Assembly (NCBI GenBank): GCA_030267565.1
Contig: BRXU01000009.1
Coordinates: 766,001 to 830,000, forward strand
Reading direction: 5' to 3'
Source: Pleodorina starrii
Taxonomy: Eukaryota > Chlorophyta > Chlorophyceae > Chlamydomonadales > Volvocaceae
Length of the DNA stretch: 64,000 nucleotides
The notes under the pieces were generated by a model. It did not search any database. It was given only the letters and a program-made list of their open reading frames with translations, and was not told where the DNA came from. The position numbers were made by a program, and so were the translations under genes. Numbering within the stretch: the first letter of the stretch is position 1; each line of letters starts with the position of its first letter. This document shows, piece by piece, positions 45,401 to 56,327 of the stretch.

Positions 45401-47290
45401 TGGGCGGTAGTTGAGCGCCGCCAGAAGGAAGAGCGTGTTACATAGCTCCTGGGAGGATACCAGCGCGGCGGCGGCGGGCTCCGCCAGCCGCGCCGCCAGC
45501 GCCGCCGCCAGCGCGCCCTGCCAGCCGTACAGCGGCAGCGCATCGGCGTCGCTGAGCTGGCGGAGCACCTCCGCCAGGTTGTCGCTGTCGGCCGCCGCCA
45601 GGCCGCGGCGCAGCGCCTCGTGCGCCGCCGCCGCCAGCTCCGCCGGCGGCGGCTGCAGCGGCGGCGGCAGCGCCGCCAGCGCCGCCGCCAGGCGCGGCAC
45701 CGGCAGGTCCGGCAGCTGGAGCGCCAGCGCCGCCGCGGCGGGGCCGCGGGCGAAGCGCAGCGCCGCCGGCTCCGCCGCCAGCCGCTGCACGGCGGCGACG
45801 CAGTACGACACCTGTACGGCATCAAGCTGCGACAGCTGTTGCTCCAGCCCGCTGACGAGGGCCTCCGCGTTTGGCGGCGACAGGGGCGCCGCGCCCAGCA
45901 CGCAGAGCGCCAGGAGGGAGTGTACGAGCAGCTGCGGCGATCCGCGGCTGGCGGCGGCGGCGCCGCCGCCGCTGAAGGCCCCGCCGCCGCCGCCACAGTT
46001 CCTTGCAATCAGGCTCGCGAGGTCTGCCACGGCAGCGGGCCGCGGAGGGTTCGACAGACGCGCCGCAGCGACCACCGCACGCGCCGCCGCAACCGCCGCC
46101 TCCGGACTACCCGATAAGGAGGATAGCCCCGGCGTCCCGCCCGACGTCGCCGCCGCCGCCGCCGCGTCATCATCCTCATCTACCAGCCGCAGCCCGGCTG
46201 CCCGCCGTACGAGCGCCTCCACCACGGCCTGCGGCATAGCCGGACTAAGGCTCCAACCGCGGCTCAGCTGGCACGGCAAGTACGACTGCAGCTCCGCCGC
46301 CGCCGCCGGCACAGATGCGGATGCACCGGGGCTGCTGGGCTGGCCGTTGGGTTGGGTCGATGAAGGTTGTGTCCATGCGGCGCCCGCGTCCTCGCCTCCG
46401 CCTCCGCCACCGCCTCCGCCGTCGCTGTACGAGGACAGCGATTCGCCGACGGCGGCGGCGGCCTCCAGACACGCCAGAGCGACCCGCGGGTCGATTGCGC
46501 CGCCGCCGCCGGCGTCGCCGGCGTCGCTAGCGCGGCCTGGCCTGACCAGGCTTCCGTACAGCCTCGCCAGCAGCTCAGGCGGCGGCGGCGGTGGCGGAGG
46601 CGGCGCCACGGCAGCGGCGGTGCTGGTTTCGGAGCCTGTGTGGCTGGCGGCGGCGAGGCTCGCAATTGCCTGCGCATGGCAACGCGGGATGCCGAGTGGC
46701 GAAGTCGACTTATGGAGAGAGCGAGTTGTGACTGCCAGACGCAGAGTGCCTGTTGTGGAAGTGACACAGTCCGCGGCCTAAGCCCTGACTGCAACGCCCA
46801 CTCGAACGCCTCCGCCGCCTCCGCGCCGCAAACCCGGGAAAACACACGAGCGCCTTACCAGGTACGCCTGCGCCGCCTGGTTGGGCTGGAGCTCGTCCAC
46901 TCTGGCCATTAAGCTGTCGTACGCCTCCGCCAGCCACACCGGCGGCGGGCAGTGCCCGACGGACAGCAGCGCTCGGAGCAGCCAGGCGACCACCGCCGGC
47001 GGCAGCGACGCCAGCCGGCCGCCGCTGACGGCGACGACGGCGTTGAGCAGCGGCTGCAGGAACGCCGGCGGCGCGCGAAGGGCGCCGCCGCGGCCGTGCG
47101 CGGGCAGCGGCGGCGGCGGCAGCGGCAGCGGCGTTCGGAGGTCCGGAGCGCCGCTGTCACCGACGCCCCCGTTGGCGGGTAAAGCCCTCGGAACAGCGGC
47201 TGCTCCTGGTTCGTTGGGGAGCCGCCGAGTGGATGGACGGTGTCGTAGGAGGAGGCTGCCGAGACGCCCTCCGGCGCCCTGTTGCATGAC
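42409..47290 (-). CDS. Octotricopeptide-repeat (OPR)-like organellar RNA-binding protein, 5' end not found
   Basis: Six exons join with every junction in phase 0: 47290-46859, 46669-44810, 44494-44390, 44098-43892, 43353-43291, 42975-42409. The Ala/Leu-rich helical repeats carry recurring Pro-Pro-x-x-Trp-Leu signatures: CPPPVWL, PPPPELL, PDPAWI, CPPPAEWL, KPSPEWL and PEPAWL. This is the PPPEW hallmark of OPR proteins, nuclear-encoded factors that control chloroplast or mitochondrial RNA stability, processing or translation. Repeats such as LTNALWSLAKFGYRPEAPW and LSYGLGSLQRMGC fit the roughly 38-residue unit. Poly-Ala and poly-Gly insertions interrupt loops. The first exon listed starts at an acceptor, so a transit-peptide exon should lie in 47291-48600 but I could not identify it. 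A distant FASTK-like relation is the alternative. Confidence 0.78.
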
Positions 47291-48669
47291 CTGTGGGAGT
47301 GTGAAGGTGATTCGCAAGGGAGCGGCATGTGCTTCAGGACAGGTGATTAGTCGTCAGGGGCGTGATACCAAATCGTCATGAGGTGGGTGAGGAGCAAATG
47401 CATGGTCGGGGTTGTGAGGCAAAGAAGTGATCAGGGGTGGGAGGCAAAGCTGTTGGTTGGATTGATGCCATCATAACGGGCGGCCGGTTGAGGGTCGCGA
47501 GTGAGCGTGGCTGGGCCCGTGCGGGGATGGATGGGCATGGAAGACGGGCCGACGGGCATGCAGCACGCTGTCGTGTGCACAGGTGCCGGGGTACAGGATC
47601 TGCTGCTACAGGATGCTGTGAACATTGGAGAATGAGAGCGCCCGGAGCAGCCAGGGGAGAGTTACGCAGGTTACCATGCTCACACTGCCATGCGCGTGGT
47701 GCGACGTGAGATGCGGCGTGACGGGCCTTGCCGATCAGCCATCAGCGCGACGTTTTGCCGCAAGATTCACGCCAGAGCCCATCCAAACACTCACGTGGGA
47801 GCGCAAAGAAGCTTCCACTGGCCGATGGCCATGGTGGCGGCTCGTGGCCACTTTTTGGACGTAACCGCGCATCGTTATCCTCGATAAAGGCTACCCTGAT
47901 GAGATCGGTAATGCCTTGGGGTGCGAATCTGACTAAACGCGCTATCTGCTAGACAATCGCCGCGTTCTCACGTCCACATCAGCAGATATCCTATGCGCTA
48001 CAGTCGCATCCTAGTCCAATAAGTAGGTAATGCAAGTGTGGTTGCTGAGCGCCAGCAATTGAGCGAAAAAGCTATCACGTACGGCACAAAAACGCGACTG
48101 AGTCACTGAGAACAACTTCTTCGGCAGCATTTTCTCTCATGCGTAGTTAGTTACCAGTACCACTCCATGGTTGTGGTTTACCGCAAGGTGACATTACCTT
48201 GTGATTTCACGGTACTTCTGCTTTCATTATAATAGCTACCTGCGGTCCCGTTGCTTTTACTGTGAAAAGCTTTCATATGAGTTTCAGTTATTATGCGCCT
48301 ACCCATAAATATGCTAGGTGACCGTAGGCCGCCCTGCAGAACACGGACCTGTCAACGAACCCTTATACTCAGCCTCTGACCCACTCGGTCTTCTCGCACT
48401 TCAGCATCAGAACATATTTTGCAGTGCCTAAGACATTTACTGATGCGGCCTTAAGCAGCGGCTTGGAACCCAGTCAACCTGCTGGAGTAGCGCTGCCCGC
48501 TTAAATGGACCACCCTAATCACCAGCTTGCTTCATTACAAACTCAATACACAATCTCCTACTCTTCCGGGGCCGGGTCTGTGTCGACCTGGGCACCGGCC
48601 CCCGGGTCGGCAAGGACTCATTAAGCCCAGCCATCCACACGGCATACTCCATAACCTGGCCTGCATCAC
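47291..48669. promoter_or_regulatory. Divergent intergenic region (OPR gene / coiled-coil gene)
   Basis: Composition turns AT-rich between about 47880 and 48520, against GC-rich flanks. This is typical of a promoter region serving both strands. The missing 5' exon of the OPR gene should lie here. No RNA gene or repeat array was seen. Confidence 0.45.
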
Positions 48670-51600
48670 ATGCCAACTATGGCCGGACATAGTAGCAGCG
48701 GCGCTAACGGAAGCTCCGGTGGAGGCGCCAGCGGCGCCGCTGGCGGCGGCACCCGCAGCGCCGGCGGCGCCGGCACGACGGCCGTATCCCCCTCCGCCTC
48801 CGTCGCCGCTGGCGCCGCGTCGCTGCGCGCCTTCTCCGCCTCCGCCGGCGGCGCACCTCCAAAGTCTGCTGCAGTCTCCATCGCCCCTCCCGCCACCGCC
48901 GCCGCCGCCGCGGCGGCGGCGGCGGCGGTGTCCCCCCGTAGCAGTTCAGCTGAGCGGATGTACAATGCCAAGCAGTTGACGGAAGCGCTGAAGTCGGGGC
49001 TGGCGGCGGTCAACGAGCAGCTGCAGGTACGACACAACAGGACAGCTCAAGCTGCATCTGTACGGATACATTGGCAGTACAGGGCAACCAGTCCCGTCCG
49101 ATGCGAATCTCCCGTCCGTGACGGTCCGTGGGCCGGTGTGTAACGGGCCGGGGGCTATTGGCCCTGACATCGGCCTGACGTCGGGATCCTCGAAGCACCA
49201 CCAGAGGCCCGCAGCGCACGCCAGGCCACGTCTGCCTGGCCTTTCACAAAGGCCTCGAAGCCGAAACCGGGCTGCAAAACCCTAAAACCCTAAAACCTCG
49301 GCATCCCCGCCCTCCCCCGGCTCACCCTCCCTCGACCTCAGGTCCTGGCCATTCTGGACGGCACGGCGCTGTCCTGGCCGGGCGTCTCCCAGTCGGTTGA
49401 TGACCTTACCTTCCTAACCGATATGGTTGCGCAAACCACCAACCGACTGGAGGCGGCCAGCCGGGGACTGCAGGTGCGGGGCGACAAGCAGGGGGCAACG
49501 ACCCCCGGGGGGGGTCAGGGAGTGACCCCGGGGGGGGGTCAGGGAGTGACCCCGGGGGGGGGGTCAGGGAGTGACCCCGGGGGGGGGGTCAGGGAGTGAC
49601 CCCGGGGGGGGGTCAGGGAGTGACCCCGGGGGGGGGGCAGGGGGTGACCCCGGGGGGGGTCAGGGAGTGACCCCGGGGGGGGGGTCAGGGAGTGACCCCG
49701 GGGGGGGTCAGGGAGTGACCCCGGGGGGGGGTCAGGGAGTGACCCCGGGGGGGGTCAGGGAGTGACCCCGGGGGGGGGGTCAGGGAGTGACCCCGGGGGG
49801 GGGTCCGGGAGTGACCCCGGGGGGGGGTCAGGGAGTGACCCCGGGGGGGGGGTCAGGGAGTGACCCCGGGGGGGGGGTCAGGGAGTGACCCGGGGGGGGG
49901 TCAGGGAGTGACCCCGGGGGGGGGGTCAGGGAGTGACCCCGGGGGGGGGGGTCAGGGAGTGACCCGGGGGGGGGTCAGGGAGTGACCCCGGGGGGGGGGT
50001 CAGGGAGTGACCCCGGGGGGGGGTCAGGGAGTGGCCCGGGGGGGGGGAGGGGGTATCCACGTATAGGCTCAAGTCCGGGTGGGGAAGGGTTGAGGGGAGG
50101 GGGGGATCCTCTCATCAGCGGCCCTGGGGCGCTGCCTGGGGGCGCAGCCTCGAGGGCCGCGTCGGGACACATTAATCACGGGCTCCGGCCTATCCGTGGA
50201 TGGAATCAACCTCCCCTCCCCTCCCCTCCGCACCCCTCCCCTCCCCCCCAGGTCCAGTTGGGTGAGGCGACTGCGGAGACCGCCGCTCTGCGTGAGTCGC
50301 TGGGCTCCGCCACCTCCCGCCGCGACGAGCTGCAGCGGCAGTTGAATGTCGTACATCGGGAGCTGCGGGAGGCGCGGGTGGCACTGGAGGACGCAAAGAA
50401 GGACGCGCAGCAGGTGGGGGGATGGGGGTGGGGTGGGGTGGGGGGTAGGGGTAGAGGGGGGGGGGGGCGGGTGTGTGTATTGGGAGGGGGTGGCTTGGGG
50501 GTAGAGTGCAATGCCCCGCCGCTATGGGTCGCACGGGGCCATGGATCACCCGGGTTGCATTGGGTCCAAGGGTTCTCCCGCCCCAACTCACCCACCCCGG
50601 GTCACGTCGCCCCTGCCCCCCGCCCCCCCCCCCCCCGCCCCTGTCCCTCTCTCTCCGCAGGTGCGCCAGGAGCTTTGGGGCGTGGAGAAGCAGCGAGCTG
50701 ACACCGCCTCGGAGCTGGACCGGGCGCGTCAGGAGGTGGAGCAGCTGCGAGGGGAGGTGGGGGAGCTGAGGGTGAGTGGGAGCGAACACGTGGGGGGTTA
50801 TCCACGTATAGGCCGGAGCCCGTGAACGGTAACGTAACAAAAGAATTCCGTCTCATCTGCAAAAGAACAGCGGTGTCCCGGGACACCGGGACACCGGGAC
50901 ACGGGGTGACTAGGACCGGATCACTCCGACCCGTGGATGCGGCCAAGCGTCGCCTCCCCCCCCCCACGCCCCAACAAGATGAGCTGCCGTACCTCATCGC
51001 TGCCGTACCCCATCGCTGCTGTACCCCATCGCTGCCGTACCCCATCTTGTGTATTCCATCTTCAGATCTTCTGTACCCTCCTGCCCTCTGCCCGATGGAT
51101 GTGTGAATGGATGGGTGTACGGCTGTACGGCTGCCCTCAGTCGACCAATTCGGATCAGGCGGCCTCGCTGGCCTCCCTGAAGGAGGAGCTGGCGGCTCGG
51201 CGGGCGGATGTGGGTCACTTAAAGCAGCTGGCGGCGGAGGTGAGGTCCGCCAATGAGCACCTGCGGAAGCAGCTGGCGGCGGCGCAGGAGGCGGCGGGCG
51301 CGGCGGCGGGATCGCTGCAGCACGCGCGCAGCGAAAAGTAAGTACCGGTAAAGTGGGGTAATTAAAACGGCCCCGGGACGAGGGAACGCAACGCAGTTAC
51401 CTGGGATATTACCTGAGGATTACCTGATATCTCCAGCAGAAAGAAAGCGAGCGCGCGGCCGGCCGGTAAAGTGGGCTGGGGAGAATGAGGAGCGGGGGGC
51501 GAAGGCGACGGCGACGGCTCCATCCGCGATCTTTAATCGGCCCGTCGGGCCCCCGCCCGCGGGGTGGCTGGGGAGATGCGGTGACTCTGTTGTGTTACCG

Positions 51601-54600
51601 CATCGGGAGAGCTCGGGGATTTCGGGAGAGGGGTTTTAGGGTTTGGATATTAGGTTTTAGAGTTGTTCTAGGGTCACTGACCCACCATCCGCTCGGGACA
51701 TTTCAAACCCCCATCCCCCCAGCCTCCCCCCAGCCTCCCCTCCCTCGGTGGGTCTGCTTGTGGCGCTTCGTTCGCCTCTCCTCCCTCCTCCTCATTCGCC
51801 TCCCTCCTCCCTCCTCATTCGCCTCCCTCCTCCTCAGGCAGCATTATGAGCGGGAGGTTGGTCGGTTGGATGAGGAGTGTTCGCGACTGGGGGCGGAGCT
51901 GGACCGAACATCCCGGGAGCTGGGCAGACTGAGGGAGTGGCAGGACGTGCTGAAAAAGGTGAGCGGCGCTGGGAGCTGGGGAGCTGGGAGGCGGGAGCTG
52001 GGGAGGCGGCCGGGCGGCACAGAGGCGGCTGAGGATGAGGAAGAGGGATGAGGAGCCTCCAGCTGCTGCGTTGCAACACACTTCCCTTCCTTCCCCACCC
52101 CCCTCATCCGGCATGAGCAGCCCGATGCGGACCCGCCCCGCCCCTCCTCCCACTCCACTCCACTCCACTCCACACCACACCACCGTAACCGCCTTCACAC
52201 CCAGCCCGCACCACCCCACATGACCCTACTTTGTCGCTCTTGGTACTCCCCCCACATTCATACCCCCACCCCCCCCCCACCCCCCACATCTTTCATCTCC
52301 AGGTAGAGGCGGACAAGCTGCTTGAGGAGCAGGAGGCGCACGGCCGCACCCGGGCGGAGGCGGAGGCGCGGGCGGCGGAGGCGGACAAGCGGGAGGCGCT
52401 GCTGCGGGCGGATCTGCGGGCCAGGGAGGTGGGTGCGGGCTACCGGTAGGGAGGTGGGTCGTGGGTGCGGGCCAGGGAGGTGGGTGTGTTCGCGCGCGCG
52501 TCCGTTTGTGACGGCGAGGGGAGATGCAAGGGAAAAGGGCGGATGGGTGGTTACTTGGGTGGGCCACCGCCCCCTCACCACTGTCCACCTGCTCCTGATT
52601 ATTCCGTCCCTCCCCCTGCCCTCCCCCTCCCCTTTCCCGCCCTGCTTGCTACAACCCGTTCCTTGCCTCCCATTGCTCTCCCTCTCTCACTGCCCGTCTC
52701 CCCTCCCGCCCCCCTCCCCCCGCCCCAGGACCGTTTGGCGGGTCGGGATGCGGAGCTAGACACTCAACGAAGAGCCAACGGACTGCTGCAACTACAGGTG
52801 CGTGTGTGTGTGCGCGTGTGTGTGTGCGTGTGTGCGTGTGTGTATGTGCGTGTGTGTCGTTACAGTATCTGACCGGGCCCTGACGCTGGCCAGGGGCTGC
52901 TAACCCAGCCCCGACGGAAAGACCGTGTGTGTGTTTGGGGGGGTGAAGAGGGGGGATCTCCATCACCTGATCTCTGCTCTCTGATGTCCTGATCCCACAA
53001 AAACCGGTTCCTTTGGACTGTCGTACTCTAAAACCCCCTTCCCACGCGCTGTGCTGCGTCCCCGTCTAAACTACGTATCCCTCACATCCCTCCCTTCCCT
53101 CTCCCTCTTCCCCCACCTTCTGTTCTCTCCCCTCTTCCCCCCTGTTCTCTGGTGTCCCCGACCAAACCGATCCGATCCGATCCTATCCCATCAGATCAAG
53201 GACCTCCAGAAGCAGCTGTCGATGTGTCATGGAGAGCGATCCGCGGCAGCTACAGCCAGGGACGACCAGCGGGCGGCAGTAGCCAAGCTACAGGTGTTGG
53301 GGTTTTAGGGTTTTAGGGTTTTAAATGCCATATGCAATTTTTGGTGCAGCAGCAACCACGGGCATGGGTGTGTGTGTGTGGGGGGGGGGCGCGGACTGGG
53401 GCTGCCGGGGCGGCAAGGATTGCAGCAAAGCACCGGTACCCAAGGGGGGGGGGAAAGCCGGGGCGGGTGCTGGGTGCAGGGATGCTATCTCGTTTATATC
53501 TCCGTCGTCCCCTGCCCCGGCCCTTACCTGACTCCGTTCTCCTCCCGGATCGGCTCCGTGACTAATCACCGCGGTTCCTTCCTACGGTGGCCCCTCCCCC
53601 CCCCCCGGACGGAAAGGATTTCTTCTGCTACATTACCGTTCGCATATACGTGGATAAGTCGCATAATAATTCGCATATACGTGGGTAAACCCCCTTCCCC
53701 AGACCCATCGCCGCTGATCTAAACCCCGTGGCCCATCTCTGCCCCCCTCCCTCCCCCGTCCTCCGCTGCGGTATCGTTTTTCTCTTATCTCCCCCCCGCC
53801 CGCCCGCCCCTCCCTCTTCCCCCTCGGGCCCTCTCCTCCGTCATCCTCCTCAGTCCGACATTCAGCGAATGCGGCTGGAGGCGGCCCAGCGCGACAAGGA
53901 GCGTGCGGTGGGGGAGTCGGCGGCGCGGGAAGCGGCGGCGGCGGAGAAGGCCAAGTTGCAGGTGGGTGGGGGAGAGGAGGAGACGGCCCGGGTGGTGGGA
54001 TAAAGTGGAAATGGAAGTGGAAATGGAAATGGAAGTGGGGGCGGGCCGTTGGTAGTGCGAGAGGGGGCCGATTGCCGTGGCCCTTCCGAGCGACACACCG
54101 TGCGGCTTCCGCACCGTTTTGTGGCTCCGGAGCTGCTCAGCCAACTAACCAACCAACCCAACCACCACAACCTCCCCAAGCACACCGCCCGCGCGGACGA
54201 GGCACGAGGGCAACTCGCAACGCCATCAGCCCCTCTCAACTCCCAACTCCCAACCGCACATGAAACTAACATTTGTCGGTATCTCCCCACGCGGCCCACC
54301 CACCTCCCACACCACCTCTCTTTCTGCTTACCTCAACACATCCCAACCCAACACGATGACGTAAGGCCCAATTGGAGGAGGCGGGTCGGGAGGCGGCCCT
54401 GGCTCGCACTCTGTCGGACAGCTGGCAGCGGGAACTGAGGGAAGCACGGAGCCGCATATCGGCACTGGGCAGGGAGCTTGAGGTACGGCAGACAATAGCG
54501 GTACACCGTACCGTGTACTGCGTAGTACCGTGTACTGCGGCTGCGGGAAAAGAAAGGGAGGGCTGGGTTGGGCATGTCAGCTGCGAGGCCTGGGGGAGGG

Positions 54601-56327
54601 GGTGGTGCGTGGTGGTGGTGCTGGTGCTGGTGTGGTGCTGGTGGGGTGGGGGTGGGGGTAAAAAGAAAATACCGCAGCGGAGACGGGGGTGGTGGGCGTG
54701 GTGGGGGTGGTCTTGGTCTCCCAGCACACAGCTCCCAGCACACATCCCGTTCCACTCCGATGCATCTTCAAACATCGCTCCCTCCCGGGTCCCGGCCTTC
54801 CAAGGACATCGCACCCCACCGGCCCCCCACCCCACCGGCCCCCCCACCCCACCCCCACCCCACCCCACCCCACCGGCCCCCCCCACCTCACCTCAGGCGG
54901 TTCGCTCCCAGCTGAATGAGGGTAAGGTGGAGCACGTGCGCAGCGGCGCGGCGGCGGAGGGGCAGGTGGTGGCGCTGAGGGCTCAGCTGGCGGCCAGGGA
55001 GGAGGAGGTGCGGCGGGTGAAGCTGGATGCGGCGTCGGTGCAGAAGCAGCTGGAAAAGGTGAGACGGCGGGCTTGGGGGGGGGGGAGGGGAAGGGGAGGG
55101 ACAGGGAGGGAGGGAGGGGAGGGAGGCGGGGGGTGGGGGTGGGTGGGTGGGTGGATGGGTTGGAGGCAGGGGAGGAAGGAGGGAGGGAGGGTGGGGGTGC
55201 GGATGCGGGGGCGGCGCTTGCAAGGTACCGGTCACAAAGCGGGTGGCCACATTCCTCCTCCTGGTGGTCCGACCTGCCCTGGACGCGATGACGTCTTGCC
55301 CATCGAAACCTCCTTGCACTGTGTCGGGTCGGGTCGGGTCGGATCGGGTCGTTGATGGTGCGTTGATCTCTTTGTTGCGTTGACCTGTTGATTGGGCATC
55401 ACGTTGATCTGTTGGACATTGCGATTGCGATTGCGATTGCGATTGCGATTGCGATTGCGATTGCCATTACGATTGCGATGCGGCTCATGCGGCACGGCAC
55501 AGGCCATCGAGCGGCTCCAGCGGGAGGTGGATGCGGGCGCTGCCGAGGTGGCCCGACTCAAGGGCGTGGAGGATGCGGCGCTGTTCACGCGGCTGCCCCC
55601 CGTGGCGCGAGCAGCCACCATTCACGAGGAGCTGGAGGCGCTGAGAAAGTGAGTGAGCGGGGGGGAGCGGGGGTGTGGGGGGGGGGTGTGGGGGAGTGGG
55701 AGAGCGGGGAGCGGGGGCGGGGCGAGTGGGGTCCCTTGGTATTTGTCGGTGCTTGGTGGTTTTACTTGAAATGTCAACTATCTATCTGTCTTTCTGGCAG
55801 TTTGTCTGTCTTCGTGGGTGTGCGTGTGCGTGTGCGTGTGTTGTTTGGGGGAGGGGTTATGAAGGAGGAAGCATGCAGCGGGAAACGCGGCACAAGGGAT
55901 ACCAGCTTACCAGGGCTGGAACCAGAACCAGGACCAACATCCGCCACCGACTCCAACCTCCGCCACCGACCCCAACCTCCGCAGGGCCCTTCGGGATCGC
56001 ATGGCGGGCGCCGGCGCCGGCGGCGCGTCAGCCCACCTGCCCTTGAGCGCCCCCGTCCTCGACTCGCACTCGCACTCGCCGCTGTCATCGCCCGTCGGGC
56101 CGGCGGCGCCGCCTCCCCCAGGGCCCTCTCTCCCGGCACTAGTGGGCGTGCTGGGACCGGGACCGGGGGCGGGGGCGGGGGCGGCTGCTGGCCTGGGGTA
56201 CGGGCACGGCTACCATAACGGCGGGTATAACGGCGGTGGGGGTGGGGCCGGCGGAGGCGGGGGTGGAGGCGGGGGTAGGAGCGGGAGCTCAGAGCGGCAG
56301 GCGCATCTACGAAACAGGACGCGGTAG
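48670..56327 (+). CDS. Long coiled-coil protein, unknown function (749 residues, 14 exons)
   Basis: Exons joined in phase: 48670-49026, 49342-49473, 50252-50413, 50661-50771, 51141-51337, 51838-51958, 52303-52428, 52729-52797, 53195-53293, 53854-53961, 54366-54482, 54897-55058, 55503-55648, 55985-56327. Residues 1-~90 are Ala/Ser/Gly-rich and disordered. A conserved-looking segment follows (LSWPGVSQSVDDLTFLTD). Residues ~170-635 are an almost unbroken Glu/Arg/Ala/Leu coiled coil, and the tail is Gly-rich. No catalytic domain, signal peptide or membrane segment is visible. Such proteins are often centriolar, flagellar or Golgi scaffolds, but nothing here selects one. A second Met at 48679 could be used. 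Confidence 0.82.
49490..50045 (+). repeat. ~22-bp G-rich minisatellite (GGGGGGTCAGGGAGTGACCCC), intronic
   Basis: About 23 copies with poly-G runs of 6-10 bases lie in intron 49474-50251 of the coiled-coil gene. Each unit also contains the short inverted repeat GGTCAGGGAGTGACC. Confidence 0.9.
50042..50210. mobile_element. MITE-like element bounded by imperfect inverted repeats
   Basis: TATCCACGTATAGGCTCAAG (from about 50050) and an inverted CGGGCTCCGGCCTATCCGTG (from about 50180) bound roughly 110 bp in the same intron. Related single ends occur elsewhere in the window (see findings). No open frame or clear target-site duplication was identified. Confidence 0.4.
52798..52860. repeat. (GTGTGC)/(GT)n microsatellite
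   Basis: A GT-rich simple repeat starts immediately at the donor of exon 52729-52797. Confidence 0.85.
53298..53325 (+). repeat. Interstitial telomere-like repeat (TTTTAGGG)n
   Basis: Two and a half to three TTTTAGGG units lie 5 bp after an exon end (53293). TTTTAGGG is the telomere unit of Chlamydomonas and Volvox. Confidence 0.85.
55423..55482. repeat. (GCGATT)n hexanucleotide repeat
   Basis: About 10 copies lie in the intron just upstream of the acceptor at 55502. The array takes the place of the usual polypyrimidine tract region. Confidence 0.85.

Noticed and set aside
48666..49037. Minus-strand frame opposite the first coiled-coil exon
   Set aside because: It is the antisense shadow of an Ala/Gly-rich exon that is supported by splicing on the plus strand.
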